Of a stretch of 64,000 nt of DNA, positions 27,330 to 36,177 are shown piece after piece; position 1 is the first letter of the stretch, and every line of letters begins with the position of its first letter. Made by a program: the position numbers and the translations under genes. Source of the stretch: Bacillus fungorum (GTDB lineage: Bacteria > Bacillota > Bacilli > Bacillales > Bacillaceae_G); contig NZ_NWUW01000001.1 in assembly GCF_002746455.1 (NCBI RefSeq), forward strand, positions 248,001-312,000, written 5' to 3'. The notes beneath the pieces were generated by a model that worked only from the letters and a program-made list of their open reading frames with translations, was not told the origin of the DNA and did not search any database.

Positions 27330-27355
27330 GTGATATCTCTTCTGTAAGAGCTCAC
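27330..27355 (-). promoter_or_regulatory. Leader hairpin upstream of the NCS2 permease
   Basis: On the minus strand gtgagctctt / aagagatatcac form a stem (gtga-ctctt against aagag-tcac) with a four-base loop. A TATAAT on the same strand is about ten bases upstream. No T-run follows, so it is not a terminator. Might influence mRNA stability or bind a protein. Confidence 0.45.
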
Positions 27356-27429
27356 CGTCCTTTATTATATCAGAACATCATGTTTTTACAACAAGGAAAA
27401 TGATAACGTTTACTTATAAATGAAATTAT

Positions 27430-28101
27430 TTATAAATACGTAAAAATTGCCCGTATTGTAGAAATGATCTCTAATTCTCCCGATTGAATGGGAGGAGCTG
27501 CCTGTGCATGTAAAGTAGCATAGGACGCCACTTCCCGTGGCAATTGGGCAGATTCTTCAACGAATGAGAGTGGAACAGGATTAATGTTTAAATTGTATGT
27601 ACTCGCAATAGCACGAGCTTTTTCTACCGCTTGTTGCAGAGCTTGAATAAGAGCTTGCTCATAATATTTATTTGGATGAGATATTCGAAAACGTAAACCT
27701 TTTGCTAAGTTTGCTCCATTTGAAACGGCTATATCATATACTTCCCCTGCTTTTTGTACATTTAAAACGGTAATTTCATACAAATGTTCCACACGGTATC
27801 CTTGTAGTAACGCTTTATCATTTACATACTCGTATTGAGGAGTGATCGTATAAGAAATCGTTTCTATATCTTTATCAGCAATACCAAGCTGTTTAAGTGC
27901 ATCCAGCAATTGTTTTGATTGTACTGCATTTTCTTCTTGCGCTTGTTTCACATTTTTACTATCAGTTCGAATGCCAAGTGTTAATATAACAACATTTGGT
28001 TTCGCTTTGACAACACCTTCACCTTGTACAGTAATAGTCGCTTCTTTACCAGTATTGGCTGTGCGTACATTGTGTAAATAAGGATTCATTCCACCCTGCA
28101 T
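27430..28101 (-). CDS. SIMPL-domain (DUF541) protein
   Basis: 223 residues without a clear signal peptide, unlike many family members. ITVQGEGVVKAKPNVVILTLGIRTDSKNVKQAQ is the SIMPL beginning; the tail SYATLHAQAAPPIQSGELEIISTIRAIFTY is the conserved end. The family is linked to oxidative-stress tolerance or signalling in some bacteria, but the biochemical role is unknown. Divergent from the MarR gene. Confidence 0.85.
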   Translation of the reverse strand: MQGGMNPYLHNVRTANTGKEATITVQGEGVVKAKPNVVILTLGIRTDSKNVKQAQEENAVQSKQLLDALKQLGIADKDIETISYTITPQYEYVNDKALLQGYRVEHLYEITVLNVQKAGEVYDIAVSNGANLAKGLRFRISHPNKYYEQALIQALQQAVEKARAIASTYNLNINPVPLSFVEESAQLPREVASYATLHAQAAPPIQSGELEIISTIRAIFTYL

Positions 28102-28260
28102 TTTCCATCACCATCCTTTTTATATGTATATGTGTGAACAAAAAAGAAATTTATATGAAAAAAGTTACATAAATGAGAATGTTGAGGAAAGAAAGCATAT
28201 ACAACATAGGTATTTATAGATTATAATATGTGTAAATATGATAAAAAAGGGACGAGGCTA

Positions 28261-28680
28261 GTGAACGAAAAAAGAGAAACACTGATTTTAGAATTATCCG
28301 GATCATTTAGAAAGATGATACGTTTATTACAAAATGATATTAATACACGTTTTGCAGAACATATGCCATATAATGAATTTTCTGTATTACGTGCGTTATT
28401 TTTAAACAGTCCACAGATGGCTTCGCAAATTGCGAGTGAAGTAAACGTAACCTCCAGTCATATTACAGCTGTTACTGATCGTCTCGTACGAAAAGGGTTT
28501 GTAGAACGAAAGCGTTCAAATTCAGACCGTCGTATTGTGTACTTAGAAATTACAGAACACGGAAGAGAAGTAACTGAAAAACTTGAAGCTGTGCGTAAAG
28601 AATATTATAAAGATAGATTTAAAGGTTGGAGCGACCAAGAAATCGAAATGGTGTTAGAGCTATTTGGCCGCGTATTATAA
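28261..28680 (+). CDS. MarR-family transcriptional regulator
   Basis: 139 residues. Winged helix at residues 38-95: SQIASEVNVTSSHITAVTDRLVRKGFVERKRSNSDRRIVYLEIT, with the wing Arg-Asp pair (SDRR). GTG at 28261 chosen because of the gggacgagg site; the ATG 33 bases upstream overlaps a TATAAT promoter box. Divergent from the SIMPL gene, which it might control, but this is inference. Confidence 0.9.
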   Translation: MNEKRETLILELSGSFRKMIRLLQNDINTRFAEHMPYNEFSVLRALFLNSPQMASQIASEVNVTSSHITAVTDRLVRKGFVERKRSNSDRRIVYLEITEHGREVTEKLEAVRKEYYKDRFKGWSDQEIEMVLELFGRVL

Positions 28681-28686
28681 TAAATG

Positions 28687-28719
28687 AGGATAGGAAGCGA
28701 AAGCTTTCCTATCCTTTTT
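28687..28719 (+). terminator. Terminator after the MarR gene
   Basis: aggataggaag / ctttcctatcct with T-run. Confidence 0.85.
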
Positions 28720-28782
28720 CTTTTGAATAAAAACATTTTGAAACTCCAATACTTTAATTAAAAAGAATCGGAGTGAAAAATT

Positions 28783-29328
28783 ATGAAACGTATTTGTACG
28801 CTTTTCATTATGATTGGAAGTTTTTTCTGTTTTCATCAATTCGTGGATGCCGCAACGCCTCTTCAAGTCGTTCAGAAAGAATTACAACATATTTCAAATA
28901 AGCAACCTGTTTTATATTCAAAACTATGGATTCGCTCTATGCAGAATGCTATTTTATTTCATCATAGTGATAACATTCGGCATGAAGATACGATAAGCAA
29001 TGTAACAAAGTCTTCTCTTGTAAAAGTAAAACAACTTCCACTTCAGAAAGCGTCACAGTATATCCCGAGATTATCACAATATATTTCTAAGTTTGAGGCT
29101 GAGAATGTGCAAGTGTATTATGTTGCAGCTCGTTATGAAGTGAAAAAAGAGAACCCATACCAACTAAATGGAATGAATTATTTTATGCAAGTGTTTATTC
29201 AACAAGGGGGAGAATGGAGGATTGCTGAAAGTATAGTTGCTCCAACAGATCAAATTGTGGCAAATGGTGACGGGTTTGGAACGAAGCAAGAAAAAGAGTA
29301 TGGGAAAAGAAGAGAGAATGTGAAATAA
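28783..29328 (+). CDS. Secreted protein of unknown function
   Basis: 181 residues. Signal peptide at residues 1-24 (KRICTLFIMIGSFFCFHQFVDA-A). The mature part has the segment VQVYYVAARYEVKKENPYQL and VFIQQGGEWRIAES, a pattern like NTF2/DUF4829-type small secreted domains, but I cannot assign a family. Site ggagtga before ATG. Monocistronic between two terminators. Confidence 0.7.
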   Translation: MKRICTLFIMIGSFFCFHQFVDAATPLQVVQKELQHISNKQPVLYSKLWIRSMQNAILFHHSDNIRHEDTISNVTKSSLVKVKQLPLQKASQYIPRLSQYISKFEAENVQVYYVAARYEVKKENPYQLNGMNYFMQVFIQQGGEWRIAESIVAPTDQIVANGDGFGTKQEKEYGKRRENVK

Positions 29329-29351
29329 CCTCCTTTTGAAGGAGGTTATTT
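29323..29351. terminator. Bidirectional terminator at the end of the three-permease ABC operon
   Basis: aaataacctcctt / aaggaggttattt with a 3-base loop at convergent gene ends. Confidence 0.9.
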
Positions 29352-30410
29352 CGTGCGAAGTAAAAATTTTTTATTTATGAAATAGTTAAGTATTACATAG
29401 CTAAATACTCCTATTATTATGAATCCAGCGTAATAACTTAATATCGGATCATTTTTTTCACCTGTTAACCGGCCTCCTAATAGCGCAAAACATATTGTGA
29501 CACACAGTATAAATAGGCGATGTAGTTTAGTGAATAATAATATTTTACCGTTGTTTTCATTTTTGGTCCGATTATAGAAAAATATTCCTAATGGTAAAAG
29601 AATAAGAATATACAGAATCGGAGTGGTAAGTTTCCAGATGGGCTGGAATTGGTGGTGTTCCTTAACGGATTCTTTTAGATTATTAATGTTTACTTCTTTT
29701 ACTTCTGGATTAAATGAATAAGATATATAAGTATTATTAGTAGGTGCAAAAACTTCAATGTTCTCTACATATGATGTGTAATCCGCTTTCTTAAGGAAAA
29801 ATTCAGTTGTAGATATATTTGTGTGAACCCAAGTAAAATGAAACAGTAACACGCTTAGTCCATACGGTAATATAATAAAAACTAAACTTAAAATACTATG
29901 CGAAATGACATTACCAGCAATTGTTCCAATAAAAAGGGCTATTGTAAAAATTGCAATCCATGTAATGGTAACATAACATAATAATGTAAGTATTGGTCCG
30001 AAAGATTGATATTGGTTAAATAGATTAATCTTTAAGATAAAATACATTAAGATGATATTAAGGCTCATTATGAATATAATTGCAATTGTCCCGAACAGCC
30101 ATTTAGAAAGAAAAAGTTCTTTTTTCGTGAATGGCATTGCGAATAACAAATAATCTGTTTGATTTTGTCTTTCCCAACTTATTAATGAACAGGCAAGTAA
30201 TATGAAAGTTGGAATGAAGGGGATGATAAGAGTATCCCCATTTAAACTATAGCTGAAATAGTTATCTTGGTTTGCTGAAAGACTTGTTAGTTGAATCTGT
30301 AAATCATTAAAATAGCTAATAGGTAAAAACCAAAAACTACTACAAGCAAAGAGTAAAAGAATGTACTTACTTTGCTTGTAATGATGTAACCATAAAGCCT
30401 TATAAAACAT
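29346..30410 (-). CDS. ABC-2-type permease, YtrC/YtrD-like, third paralogue
   Basis: 354 residues with about eight membrane helices. Starts MFYKALWLHHYKQSKYILLLF, closely parallel to the two genes upstream. The conserved segment SWERQNQTDYLLFAMPFTKKELFLSKWLFG (coupling region) and ALFIGTIAGNVISHSIL are shared by all three. Last gene of the GntR-ATPase-permease operon, 38 bases after the second permease. Its start may use the site ggagggataac. Confidence 0.88.
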   Translation of the reverse strand: MFYKALWLHHYKQSKYILLLFACSSFWFLPISYFNDLQIQLTSLSANQDNYFSYSLNGDTLIIPFIPTFILLACSLISWERQNQTDYLLFAMPFTKKELFLSKWLFGTIAIIFIMSLNIILMYFILKINLFNQYQSFGPILTLLCYVTITWIAIFTIALFIGTIAGNVISHSILSLVFIILPYGLSVLLFHFTWVHTNISTTEFFLKKADYTSYVENIEVFAPTNNTYISYSFNPEVKEVNINNLKESVKEHHQFQPIWKLTTPILYILILLPLGIFFYNRTKNENNGKILLFTKLHRLFILCVTICFALLGGRLTGEKNDPILSYYAGFIIIGVFSYVILNYFINKKFLLRTK

Positions 30411-30448
30411 GTTATCCCTCCAATACCAAAAATGCGATCATGTTGAAT

Positions 30449-31513
30449 TTAGTTAATATTCCAAACAAACTTCCATTTCAATAGTTTGGATAGAAGAACA
30501 TAGCTAATTATACTTGCTCCCAAAAAACCAATGTAAAAGCTGGGCAATGAATGGGCGCCACTTAACATTAAACCTCCAGCAATTCCACCAAAGAAAATCG
30601 CACAAGCCAAAACTACTTTTTGTAGTTTCGGATATAATAAGTAGTTACCATTTCGCTCATTGACTGAACGGGCATATAAATATATACCGAGTGGTAATAA
30701 GACAATGATATGTGCGATAGGGCCAATCATTGTTTTTGCTGGTGGAATCTTTGTAAAGTTTGGTTCGTTATGACGTACTCCATTTTGATCAGTATAAGCG
30801 CTTTGTGGATCATAATTAAAGTAAATATGAAAATCTTCTGCTGGACTAGAAATACGTATGTTTTCCATAATATCATGTATACTGCCATTGTTCTCATGAA
30901 AGTCGGCATTCGAGTGAACAGCAATGACGCCTGAAATAAGTGCTGGAAGTAATACTGGGAACACGAATAGAGCTGCAGTGAGAAATCCTTGTGATATAAC
31001 ATTCCCAGCGATTGTTCCTATACATAAGGCAAGTGTATAAATAGCGATTAATACAATTAACATGTATATAAAATAACTATGAAAGGGGGAGAATACTTGA
31101 TATTTATTATGAAAAGTTAACTTTTTCATAATAGCAAATAGCCCCCAGTTTAAAACGACAACAGCAACAATATTACAGATTCCAAACAACCACTTTGTTA
31201 TATAGAGATGTGAACGTTTAAAGGGCATAGACCATAACAAGTCGCTAGCGTTATTTTGTCTTTCCCATCCAATTAACGTACAAGCTAGCAGGATAAGCAC
31301 ACTACCTAATAGCATGACGGGATTTATGAGTGTTAAATCAAAATTGTAATGATATACATAGTTCCATTTTTTATTGTCATTTAGAAATTGCTGCTGTTGA
31401 ATAGAAGTCATATAGTAGTAATATGACAAAGTATAGAAGCTGACGAGCCAAAATAACCAAACAACATATTTACTTTGGTGATACGTTCTTAGCCACAGTG
31501 CTTTTTGAAACAT
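30449..31513 (-). CDS. ABC-2-type permease, YtrC/YtrD-like, second paralogue
   Basis: 354 residues, same length as its neighbours. MFQKALWLRTYHQSKYVVWLF start, IGWERQNNASDLLWSMPFKRSHLYITKWLFG and ALCIGTIAGNVISQGFL core. Several membrane helices at both ends around a soluble loop of about 60 residues. Arisen with the flanking genes by tandem duplication. Site aaaggagagatcct before ATG. Confidence 0.88.
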   Translation of the reverse strand: MFQKALWLRTYHQSKYVVWLFWLVSFYTLSYYYYMTSIQQQQFLNDNKKWNYVYHYNFDLTLINPVMLLGSVLILLACTLIGWERQNNASDLLWSMPFKRSHLYITKWLFGICNIVAVVVLNWGLFAIMKKLTFHNKYQVFSPFHSYFIYMLIVLIAIYTLALCIGTIAGNVISQGFLTAALFVFPVLLPALISGVIAVHSNADFHENNGSIHDIMENIRISSPAEDFHIYFNYDPQSAYTDQNGVRHNEPNFTKIPPAKTMIGPIAHIIVLLPLGIYLYARSVNERNGNYLLYPKLQKVVLACAIFFGGIAGGLMLSGAHSLPSFYIGFLGASIISYVLLSKLLKWKFVWNIN

Positions 31514-31525
31514 AGGATCTCTCCT

Positions 31526-32590
31526 TTAAAAAACTTTATAATTTGTTAGGCGTGATAATACAACATAAGTAATAATTCCAGCGAAAAACAAAGCGATATA
31601 GTAGTTAAGTAAGAAATGAAATTGATTTAGTTTATAGCCACCTAGTAATGCAAAGTAAATGGTTGTCCCCCATATCCATATTCGTAAATGTTTTTGGAAA
31701 ATAAATATCTTCTGACTGTTTTCATTTGGCGATCGTGTATATAAATATGTTCCAAGTAGTAAGTAAACAATTGTATAAAAAATAGGGACTAACATTGATT
31801 TGGCTGAATAATATGTATGAGATGCTGGATTTCTTAAAGTAGTTGAATCGTCATCTTGCTTACGGTATTCTGGATGATAGTTATAATGGATAGAAAAGCG
31901 ATAAATTGGTGCAACTATATTTGTTTTTTGATTGATTTCATAAAGTCGTTCATAGTGCTTATAATTTTTAGTATCGGTAGCTTCTAAATGATTTATAGTA
32001 AAAGTGTACACTAGTGGAATAAATGTAAGTCCCATTAGTAGCCACGGAATACAAAAAACAACCTGCGAAACAACGCTTCCAGTAAAAGTACCGATACATA
32101 AAGCAGCTGTATAGACTGCGACATAAGAAACAATTGCATAAAGAAAGTATCGGTGAAATGGACTAAATGATTGATAATCAAAATGAATAGTTGTTCTATA
32201 AATAACATACATAAGAATCCAATTTACAAGTAACGAGCCTATAATACAAAATGAACCGAAAGTCCATTTAGATAAGAAAATATCTTTTCTTTTAAATGGC
32301 ATTGTCATAAGTAGTGTATTAGATTGGTTGCTACGTTCCCATCCTATCAATAAGCAGGCTAAAGCAATAATAAGAACAGTTAACCAAAAACTATTACTTT
32401 CTCCTGAAGAAAAGGCATAAAAATAATAATACTGTTTCCCTTTTTCTTGTAATTCGTAATACGCATCAAGTTGTTGCTGAGCACTTCTATAGTAGCCAAA
32501 AGGTAACAAGTAAAGCGAACTAAAGAAGAATAGTAACACAGCATATTTCCCGCGCTTCCAATTCCACATCCACAACGCCTTATGAAACAT
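31526..32590 (-). CDS. ABC-2-type permease, YtrC/YtrD-like, first paralogue
   Basis: 354 residues when started at MFHKALWMWNWKRGKYAVLLF; ATG at 32590 follows ggaggaggatgggt. An open frame reaches further upstream but enters the ATPase gene. Core IGWERSNQSNTLLMTMPFKRKDIFLSKWTFG and ALCIGTFTGSVVSQVVF. Overlaps the end of the ATPase gene by 11 bases, indicating translational coupling. Confidence 0.88.
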   Translation of the reverse strand: MFHKALWMWNWKRGKYAVLLFFFSSLYLLPFGYYRSAQQQLDAYYELQEKGKQYYYFYAFSSGESNSFWLTVLIIALACLLIGWERSNQSNTLLMTMPFKRKDIFLSKWTFGSFCIIGSLLVNWILMYVIYRTTIHFDYQSFSPFHRYFLYAIVSYVAVYTAALCIGTFTGSVVSQVVFCIPWLLMGLTFIPLVYTFTINHLEATDTKNYKHYERLYEINQKTNIVAPIYRFSIHYNYHPEYRKQDDDSTTLRNPASHTYYSAKSMLVPIFYTIVYLLLGTYLYTRSPNENSQKIFIFQKHLRIWIWGTTIYFALLGGYKLNQFHFLLNYYIALFFAGIITYVVLSRLTNYKVF

Positions 32591-33461
32591 ACCCATCCTC
32601 CTCCAGTGTCGTAACGAAGACCTCTTCAAGTGACATTGTTAATTCTTCAATGAGTATAGGTTGTTCTTTATAAAACTTCTCCAGTGTTGTAGCCACATTT
32701 CCCTCAATTAAGATTGTATATACTTTTCCTGTTTGATTTAATATTTTAATATTGCTTAAGTTTTCTAGTTTTTGAGGTAATGAACGTTCGTAAGCAACTT
32801 GGATTTTTGCAAATTGTGATTTTGCATCGTCTAGTGATGTAATAGAAGAGATAGTATGGCCTTTTAATATAATGATTGTATCTGCAATTTGTTCCACTTC
32901 ATCTAAATGGTGAGTTGAGATGAAAATGGTAATCTCTTTTTCTGCAACTTCTCCAACGAGAAACTGTAAAATCTGCCTTTTCACGATAGGGTCAAGTCCG
33001 TTTGTCGGTTCGTCTAGAATGATATATTCTGCTTTTGTAGAAATAGCTAAAATGATGGCAAGCAGTGCTTTCATTCCTTTTGAATAGCTACGAATTCTTT
33101 TGTTTGGTAAGTTAAAACGTTCTAACAGTTCATAGAAATGTGTTTCATCAAATGCGGCATAAACTGCTTTATAAAACTTTACAATTTCTTTTATCGTATA
33201 GCCGTTCAGTATGTTAGTAGAATCCGGAACATATACGATTTTTTGCTTTATTTCAGGACACTGATGAATGTTTGTATCTTCATATGTAACAGTCCCTGCA
33301 TCAGGGTCTAAAATGCCGACCATCGTTCGTAATAAAGTTGTTTTCCCCGCACCGTTTCTTCCGAGTAATCCGATGATACTTCCTCTTTGTAATATGAAAG
33401 AAACATCATCTAAAATCGTTTGATTATCAATTGTTTTCTTCAAGTTCGTTACTTTCAGCAT
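32580..33461 (-). CDS. ABC transporter ATPase, YtrB-like
   Basis: 293 residues. Walker A GLLGRNGAGKTTLLRTM, Q-loop near VYVPDS, signature SYSKGMKALLAII (variant of LSGGQ), Walker B YIILDEPTNGLDP, H-loop ISTHHLDE. ATG CTG at 33461 is correctly spaced behind ggaggaaatgcgg. Overlaps the GntR gene by 35 bases and the first permease by 11, so the genes are tightly coupled. Likely energises the three membrane proteins; in B. subtilis, the ytr locus responds to cell-wall antibiotics. Confidence 0.93.
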   Translation of the reverse strand: MLKVTNLKKTIDNQTILDDVSFILQRGSIIGLLGRNGAGKTTLLRTMVGILDPDAGTVTYEDTNIHQCPEIKQKIVYVPDSTNILNGYTIKEIVKFYKAVYAAFDETHFYELLERFNLPNKRIRSYSKGMKALLAIILAISTKAEYIILDEPTNGLDPIVKRQILQFLVGEVAEKEITIFISTHHLDEVEQIADTIIILKGHTISSITSLDDAKSQFAKIQVAYERSLPQKLENLSNIKILNQTGKVYTILIEGNVATTLEKFYKEQPILIEELTMSLEEVFVTTLEEDGYVS

Positions 33462-33846
33462 CCGCATTTCCTCCAATCTCTTTATAGTATGAATCTATCC
33501 AATCATGAATTTTATCTTTCGTAACACCAAGATAAGAGGCTTCTAATAGTAATTGATGAAATTGCTTTTCAACCATAGCGATTTTCCTTTCGTCTAATGT
33601 TGGGGTAATCGATTGAGATACGAATGTTCCTTTTCCTCGTAATGTTTCAATAATCCCTTGTCGCTCTAACTCTTGGTACGCTTTACTCACTGTATTTGGA
33701 TTGATAACGAGTAAAGAAGCGAGTTCGCGTACAGAAGGTAGTTTGTCACTTGGAGCTAACATGTTCTTTAATACGAGTTCTTTTATATTTTGAACAATTT
33801 GTTCCCATATCGGAGTGTTGCTTCTTGGATCAAGTTGAATATGCAA
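33427..33846 (-). CDS. GntR-family repressor, YtrA type
   Basis: 139 residues. Typical short YtrA-subfamily protein: SNTPIWEQIVQNIKELVLKNML, LPSVRELASLLVINPNTVSKAYQELERQGI, GKGTFVS, then a short C-terminal helical tail instead of a ligand domain. The start TTG at 33846 is nine bases from aaaggag; a second TTG six bases upstream is too close. First gene of its operon and probable autorepressor through the inverted repeat at 33868. Confidence 0.92.
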   Translation of the reverse strand: MHIQLDPRSNTPIWEQIVQNIKELVLKNMLAPSDKLPSVRELASLLVINPNTVSKAYQELERQGIIETLRGKGTFVSQSITPTLDERKIAMVEKQFHQLLLEASYLGVTKDKIHDWIDSYYKEIGGNADAESNELEENN

Positions 33847-33867
33847 GAGCAATGTCTCCTTTCTGAC

Positions 33868-33908
33868 TTGTATTAAGTGTACTACTGTGTGTAATACACT
33901 TAATACAA
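33868..33908. promoter_or_regulatory. YtrA-type operator
   Basis: Perfect 14-bp inverted repeat ttgtattaagtgta ... tacacttaatacaa with 13 bases between the arms. It covers the -10 box and start point of the minus-strand promoter, as expected for autoregulation by the GntR protein encoded just downstream. Confidence 0.8.
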
Positions 33909-33933
33909 TATAGGTGATGAATGTATTTGTCAA
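33905..33933 (-). promoter_or_regulatory. SigA promoter of the GntR/ABC operon
   Basis: Minus strand TTGACA (33928-33933), 17 bases, TATTGT (33905-33910). Confidence 0.8.
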
Positions 33934-34012
33934 CTGAAAACATTAGAAAAATATGGTATTAAAAAATAAAAAATTGGAAAAAATAGGTCTGATATAGAAT
34001 GGAGGGTTAGTC

Positions 34013-35203
34013 ATGAAGCGAGTTTTTGGAATACTTGTTTGTTTCATGTTATTGCTTTCTGGTACTTCAGTTAGTTTCGCACAATCTGAGAAGACGAAGC
34101 AGGAGAAAACAGAAGAAACAACGCCGAAGTTAGCGGAACAAGCGTCGTCAGCAATTGTAATTGAACAAGATACAGGTAAAGTTTTGTTTGATAAAAATCC
34201 AAATGGGAAGTTACCACCTGCTAGTATGACGAAGATTATGACAATGCTATTAATTATGGAACAAGTTGAAAAAGGAAAACTAAAACTGACCGATAAAGTG
34301 AGAGCGAGTGAGCATGCAGCTTCAATGGGTGGATCACAAATCTTTTTAGAGCCTGGAGAAGAGATGACTGTAAATGAAATGCTAAAGGGTATTGCCATTG
34401 CATCTGGAAACGATGCGTCTGTTGCAGTAGCGGAGCATATCGCTGGTTCAGAAGAAGGTTTTGTAAATATGATGAACAAAAAAGCGAAAGATTTAGGACT
34501 GAAAAATACTCATTTTCAAAATCCGACAGGTCTTCCGGCTAAAGACCATTATTCCACAGCAAATGATATGGCTATAATGGCAAAAGAATTGATGAAGTAT
34601 CCACTTATCCGCAAATACACAGGTAAATACGAAGACTATTTACGTGAAGATACGGATAAGAAGTTTTGGCTTGTGAATACGAATAAGTTAGTACGTTTTT
34701 ATCCTGGAGTAGATGGTGTGAAAACGGGTTTTACGACAGAAGCAAAATATTGTTTAACAGCATCGGCTGAAAAGAATGGGATGCGTGTTATTTCAGTTGT
34801 TATGGGAGCACCTACATCGAAAGAACGGAACAATCAAGTAACGAAGCTTCTTGACTACGCATTTGGTCAATATATGACAAAGAAATTGTATACACGAGGC
34901 GAAAAAATTAAGACTGTCCAAGTAGGAAAAGGGAAAAAAGAAAAAGTAGATTTAGTTGCGTCAGACAATGTGTCTCTTCTTATGAAGAAGGGCGAAAATA
35001 TGGACAAAGTAAAGCAAGAAGTAATTGCTGAAAAGAAAGTGAAAGCGCCGATTAAAAAGGGCGACGCACTTGGCACACTTGTTATTAAGAAAGATAAAGA
35101 TGTTTTATTAAAACAAACAATTGTAGCAAAAGAAGATGTTGCAGCAGCGAGCTGGTGGGAGTTATTTAAAAGAAGTTTTGGGATGTTTTCAACATCAAAA
35201 TAG
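34013..35203 (+). CDS. dacF: D-alanyl-D-alanine carboxypeptidase DacF
   Basis: 396 residues. Signal peptide residues 1-24 (VFGILVCFMLLLSGTSVSFA). Active-site motifs SxxK in PASMTKIM, SGN in AIASGNDAS, KTG in VKTGFTTE. C-terminal PBP5-like domain and an amphipathic end WWELFKRSFGMF for membrane association. In B. subtilis, dacF is expressed in the forespore and can read into spoIIA, which lies 170 bases downstream here too. Confidence 0.94.
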   Translation: MKRVFGILVCFMLLLSGTSVSFAQSEKTKQEKTEETTPKLAEQASSAIVIEQDTGKVLFDKNPNGKLPPASMTKIMTMLLIMEQVEKGKLKLTDKVRASEHAASMGGSQIFLEPGEEMTVNEMLKGIAIASGNDASVAVAEHIAGSEEGFVNMMNKKAKDLGLKNTHFQNPTGLPAKDHYSTANDMAIMAKELMKYPLIRKYTGKYEDYLREDTDKKFWLVNTNKLVRFYPGVDGVKTGFTTEAKYCLTASAEKNGMRVISVVMGAPTSKERNNQVTKLLDYAFGQYMTKKLYTRGEKIKTVQVGKGKKEKVDLVASDNVSLLMKKGENMDKVKQEVIAEKKVKAPIKKGDALGTLVIKKDKDVLLKQTIVAKEDVAAASWWELFKRSFGMFSTSK

Positions 35204-35300
35204 CGGCAAATATTTTGCTGCTTTTCTATTCGTATGCAAGTAAATAATTGCTGAATGTTTTCACTTTATGGCGAAATAGTTCTTCTTTTGTCAGTAGGAA

Positions 35301-35327
35301 GGATTCTTATGTTGTATCACGAAAATC
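35301..35327 (+). promoter_or_regulatory. SigH-like promoter of the spoIIA operon
   Basis: AGGATTC (35301-35307), 14 bases, then GAAAAT (35322-35327). The -35-like block matches the AGGATTT of the B. subtilis spoIIA promoter as I recall it. SigH and Spo0A~P control of spoIIA is established there. Confidence 0.6.
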
Positions 35328-35373
35328 TTTATGTATGTAAATGAGTAAAGTTTGAGCATAAGGAGGAAATCGT

Positions 35374-35724
35374 GTGAGTCTTTCCATGCAATTAGAAGTA
35401 AAACGTGACGTCCTATGTGTGAGACTAGCGGGTGAATTAGATCATCATACTGCTGAAGAGTTGCGAACGAAAGTAACAGATATGATTGAGACACGTGGTG
35501 TTCATCATATTGTTTTGAGCCTAGAGAACTTATCATTTATGGATAGTTCTGGTTTAGGTGTTATATTAGGCCGATATAAGCATGTAAAGGGATTAGGTGG
35601 AGAAATGGTTGTTTGTGCAATTTCACCGCCTGTTAAGCGTTTATTTGAAATGTCGGGCTTATTTAAAATTGTTCGCTTAGAAGAAAGTGAAGCGCATGCG
35701 CTCGCGACGTTGGGGGTGGCATAA
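35374..35724 (+). CDS. spoIIAA: Anti-sigma F factor antagonist
   Basis: 116 residues, GTG start behind aaggagg. STAS fold; the serine phosphorylated by SpoIIAB is Ser58 in FMDSSGLGV. Unphosphorylated SpoIIAA frees SigF from SpoIIAB in the forespore. First gene of the spoIIAA-AB-sigF operon, one base-free junction to spoIIAB. Confidence 0.96.
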   Translation: MSLSMQLEVKRDVLCVRLAGELDHHTAEELRTKVTDMIETRGVHHIVLSLENLSFMDSSGLGVILGRYKHVKGLGGEMVVCAISPPVKRLFEMSGLFKIVRLEESEAHALATLGVA

Positions 35725-36165
35725 ATGAGAAATGAAATGAACCTTCAATTTTCAGCATTAAGTCAAAATGAATCATTCGCTCGCGTTACAGTAGCTGCTT
35801 TCATCGCGCAACTAGATCCAACGATGGAAGAACTTACGGAGATTAAAACAGTTGTGTCAGAAGCAGTTACAAATGCAATTATTCATGGATACGAAGGAAA
35901 TGCAGAAGGTATTGTTTATATTTCTGTAATTTTGGAAGAAGCAATGGTGAAACTCACGATTCGAGATGAAGGGATTGGCATCTTTGATTTAGATGAAGCG
36001 AGACAACCCCTTTTTACAACTAAACCTGAATTAGAGCGTTCCGGAATGGGATTTACTATCATGGAAAATTTTATGGATGAAGTAGAAGTTATTTCAAACG
36101 AATCTTTCGGGACAACAATCCATTTGACAAAATACTTATCAAATAGTAACGCTCTATGCAATTAA
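35725..36165 (+). CDS. spoIIAB: Anti-sigma F factor (serine kinase)
   Basis: 146 residues, GHKL ATPase fold: N-box [14 protein letters not shown]1 box [10 protein letters not shown]2 box [14 protein letters not shown]. Holds SigF and phosphorylates SpoIIAA. ATG follows the spoIIAA TAA directly; the ggggg of the last spoIIAA codons may serve as binding site. Confidence 0.96.
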   Translation: MRNEMNLQFSALSQNESFARVTVAAFIAQLDPTMEELTEIKTVVSEAVTNAIIHGYEGNAEGIVYISVILEEAMVKLTIRDEGIGIFDLDEARQPLFTTKPELERSGMGFTIMENFMDEVEVISNESFGTTIHLTKYLSNSNALCN

Positions 36166-36177
36166 GGAGAATAGCCT

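Noticed and set aside
27296..27429. Purine riboswitch before the NCS2 permease
   Set aside because: The conserved core (tataa...cgtctacc type junction sequences) is absent; only a simple hairpin is present.
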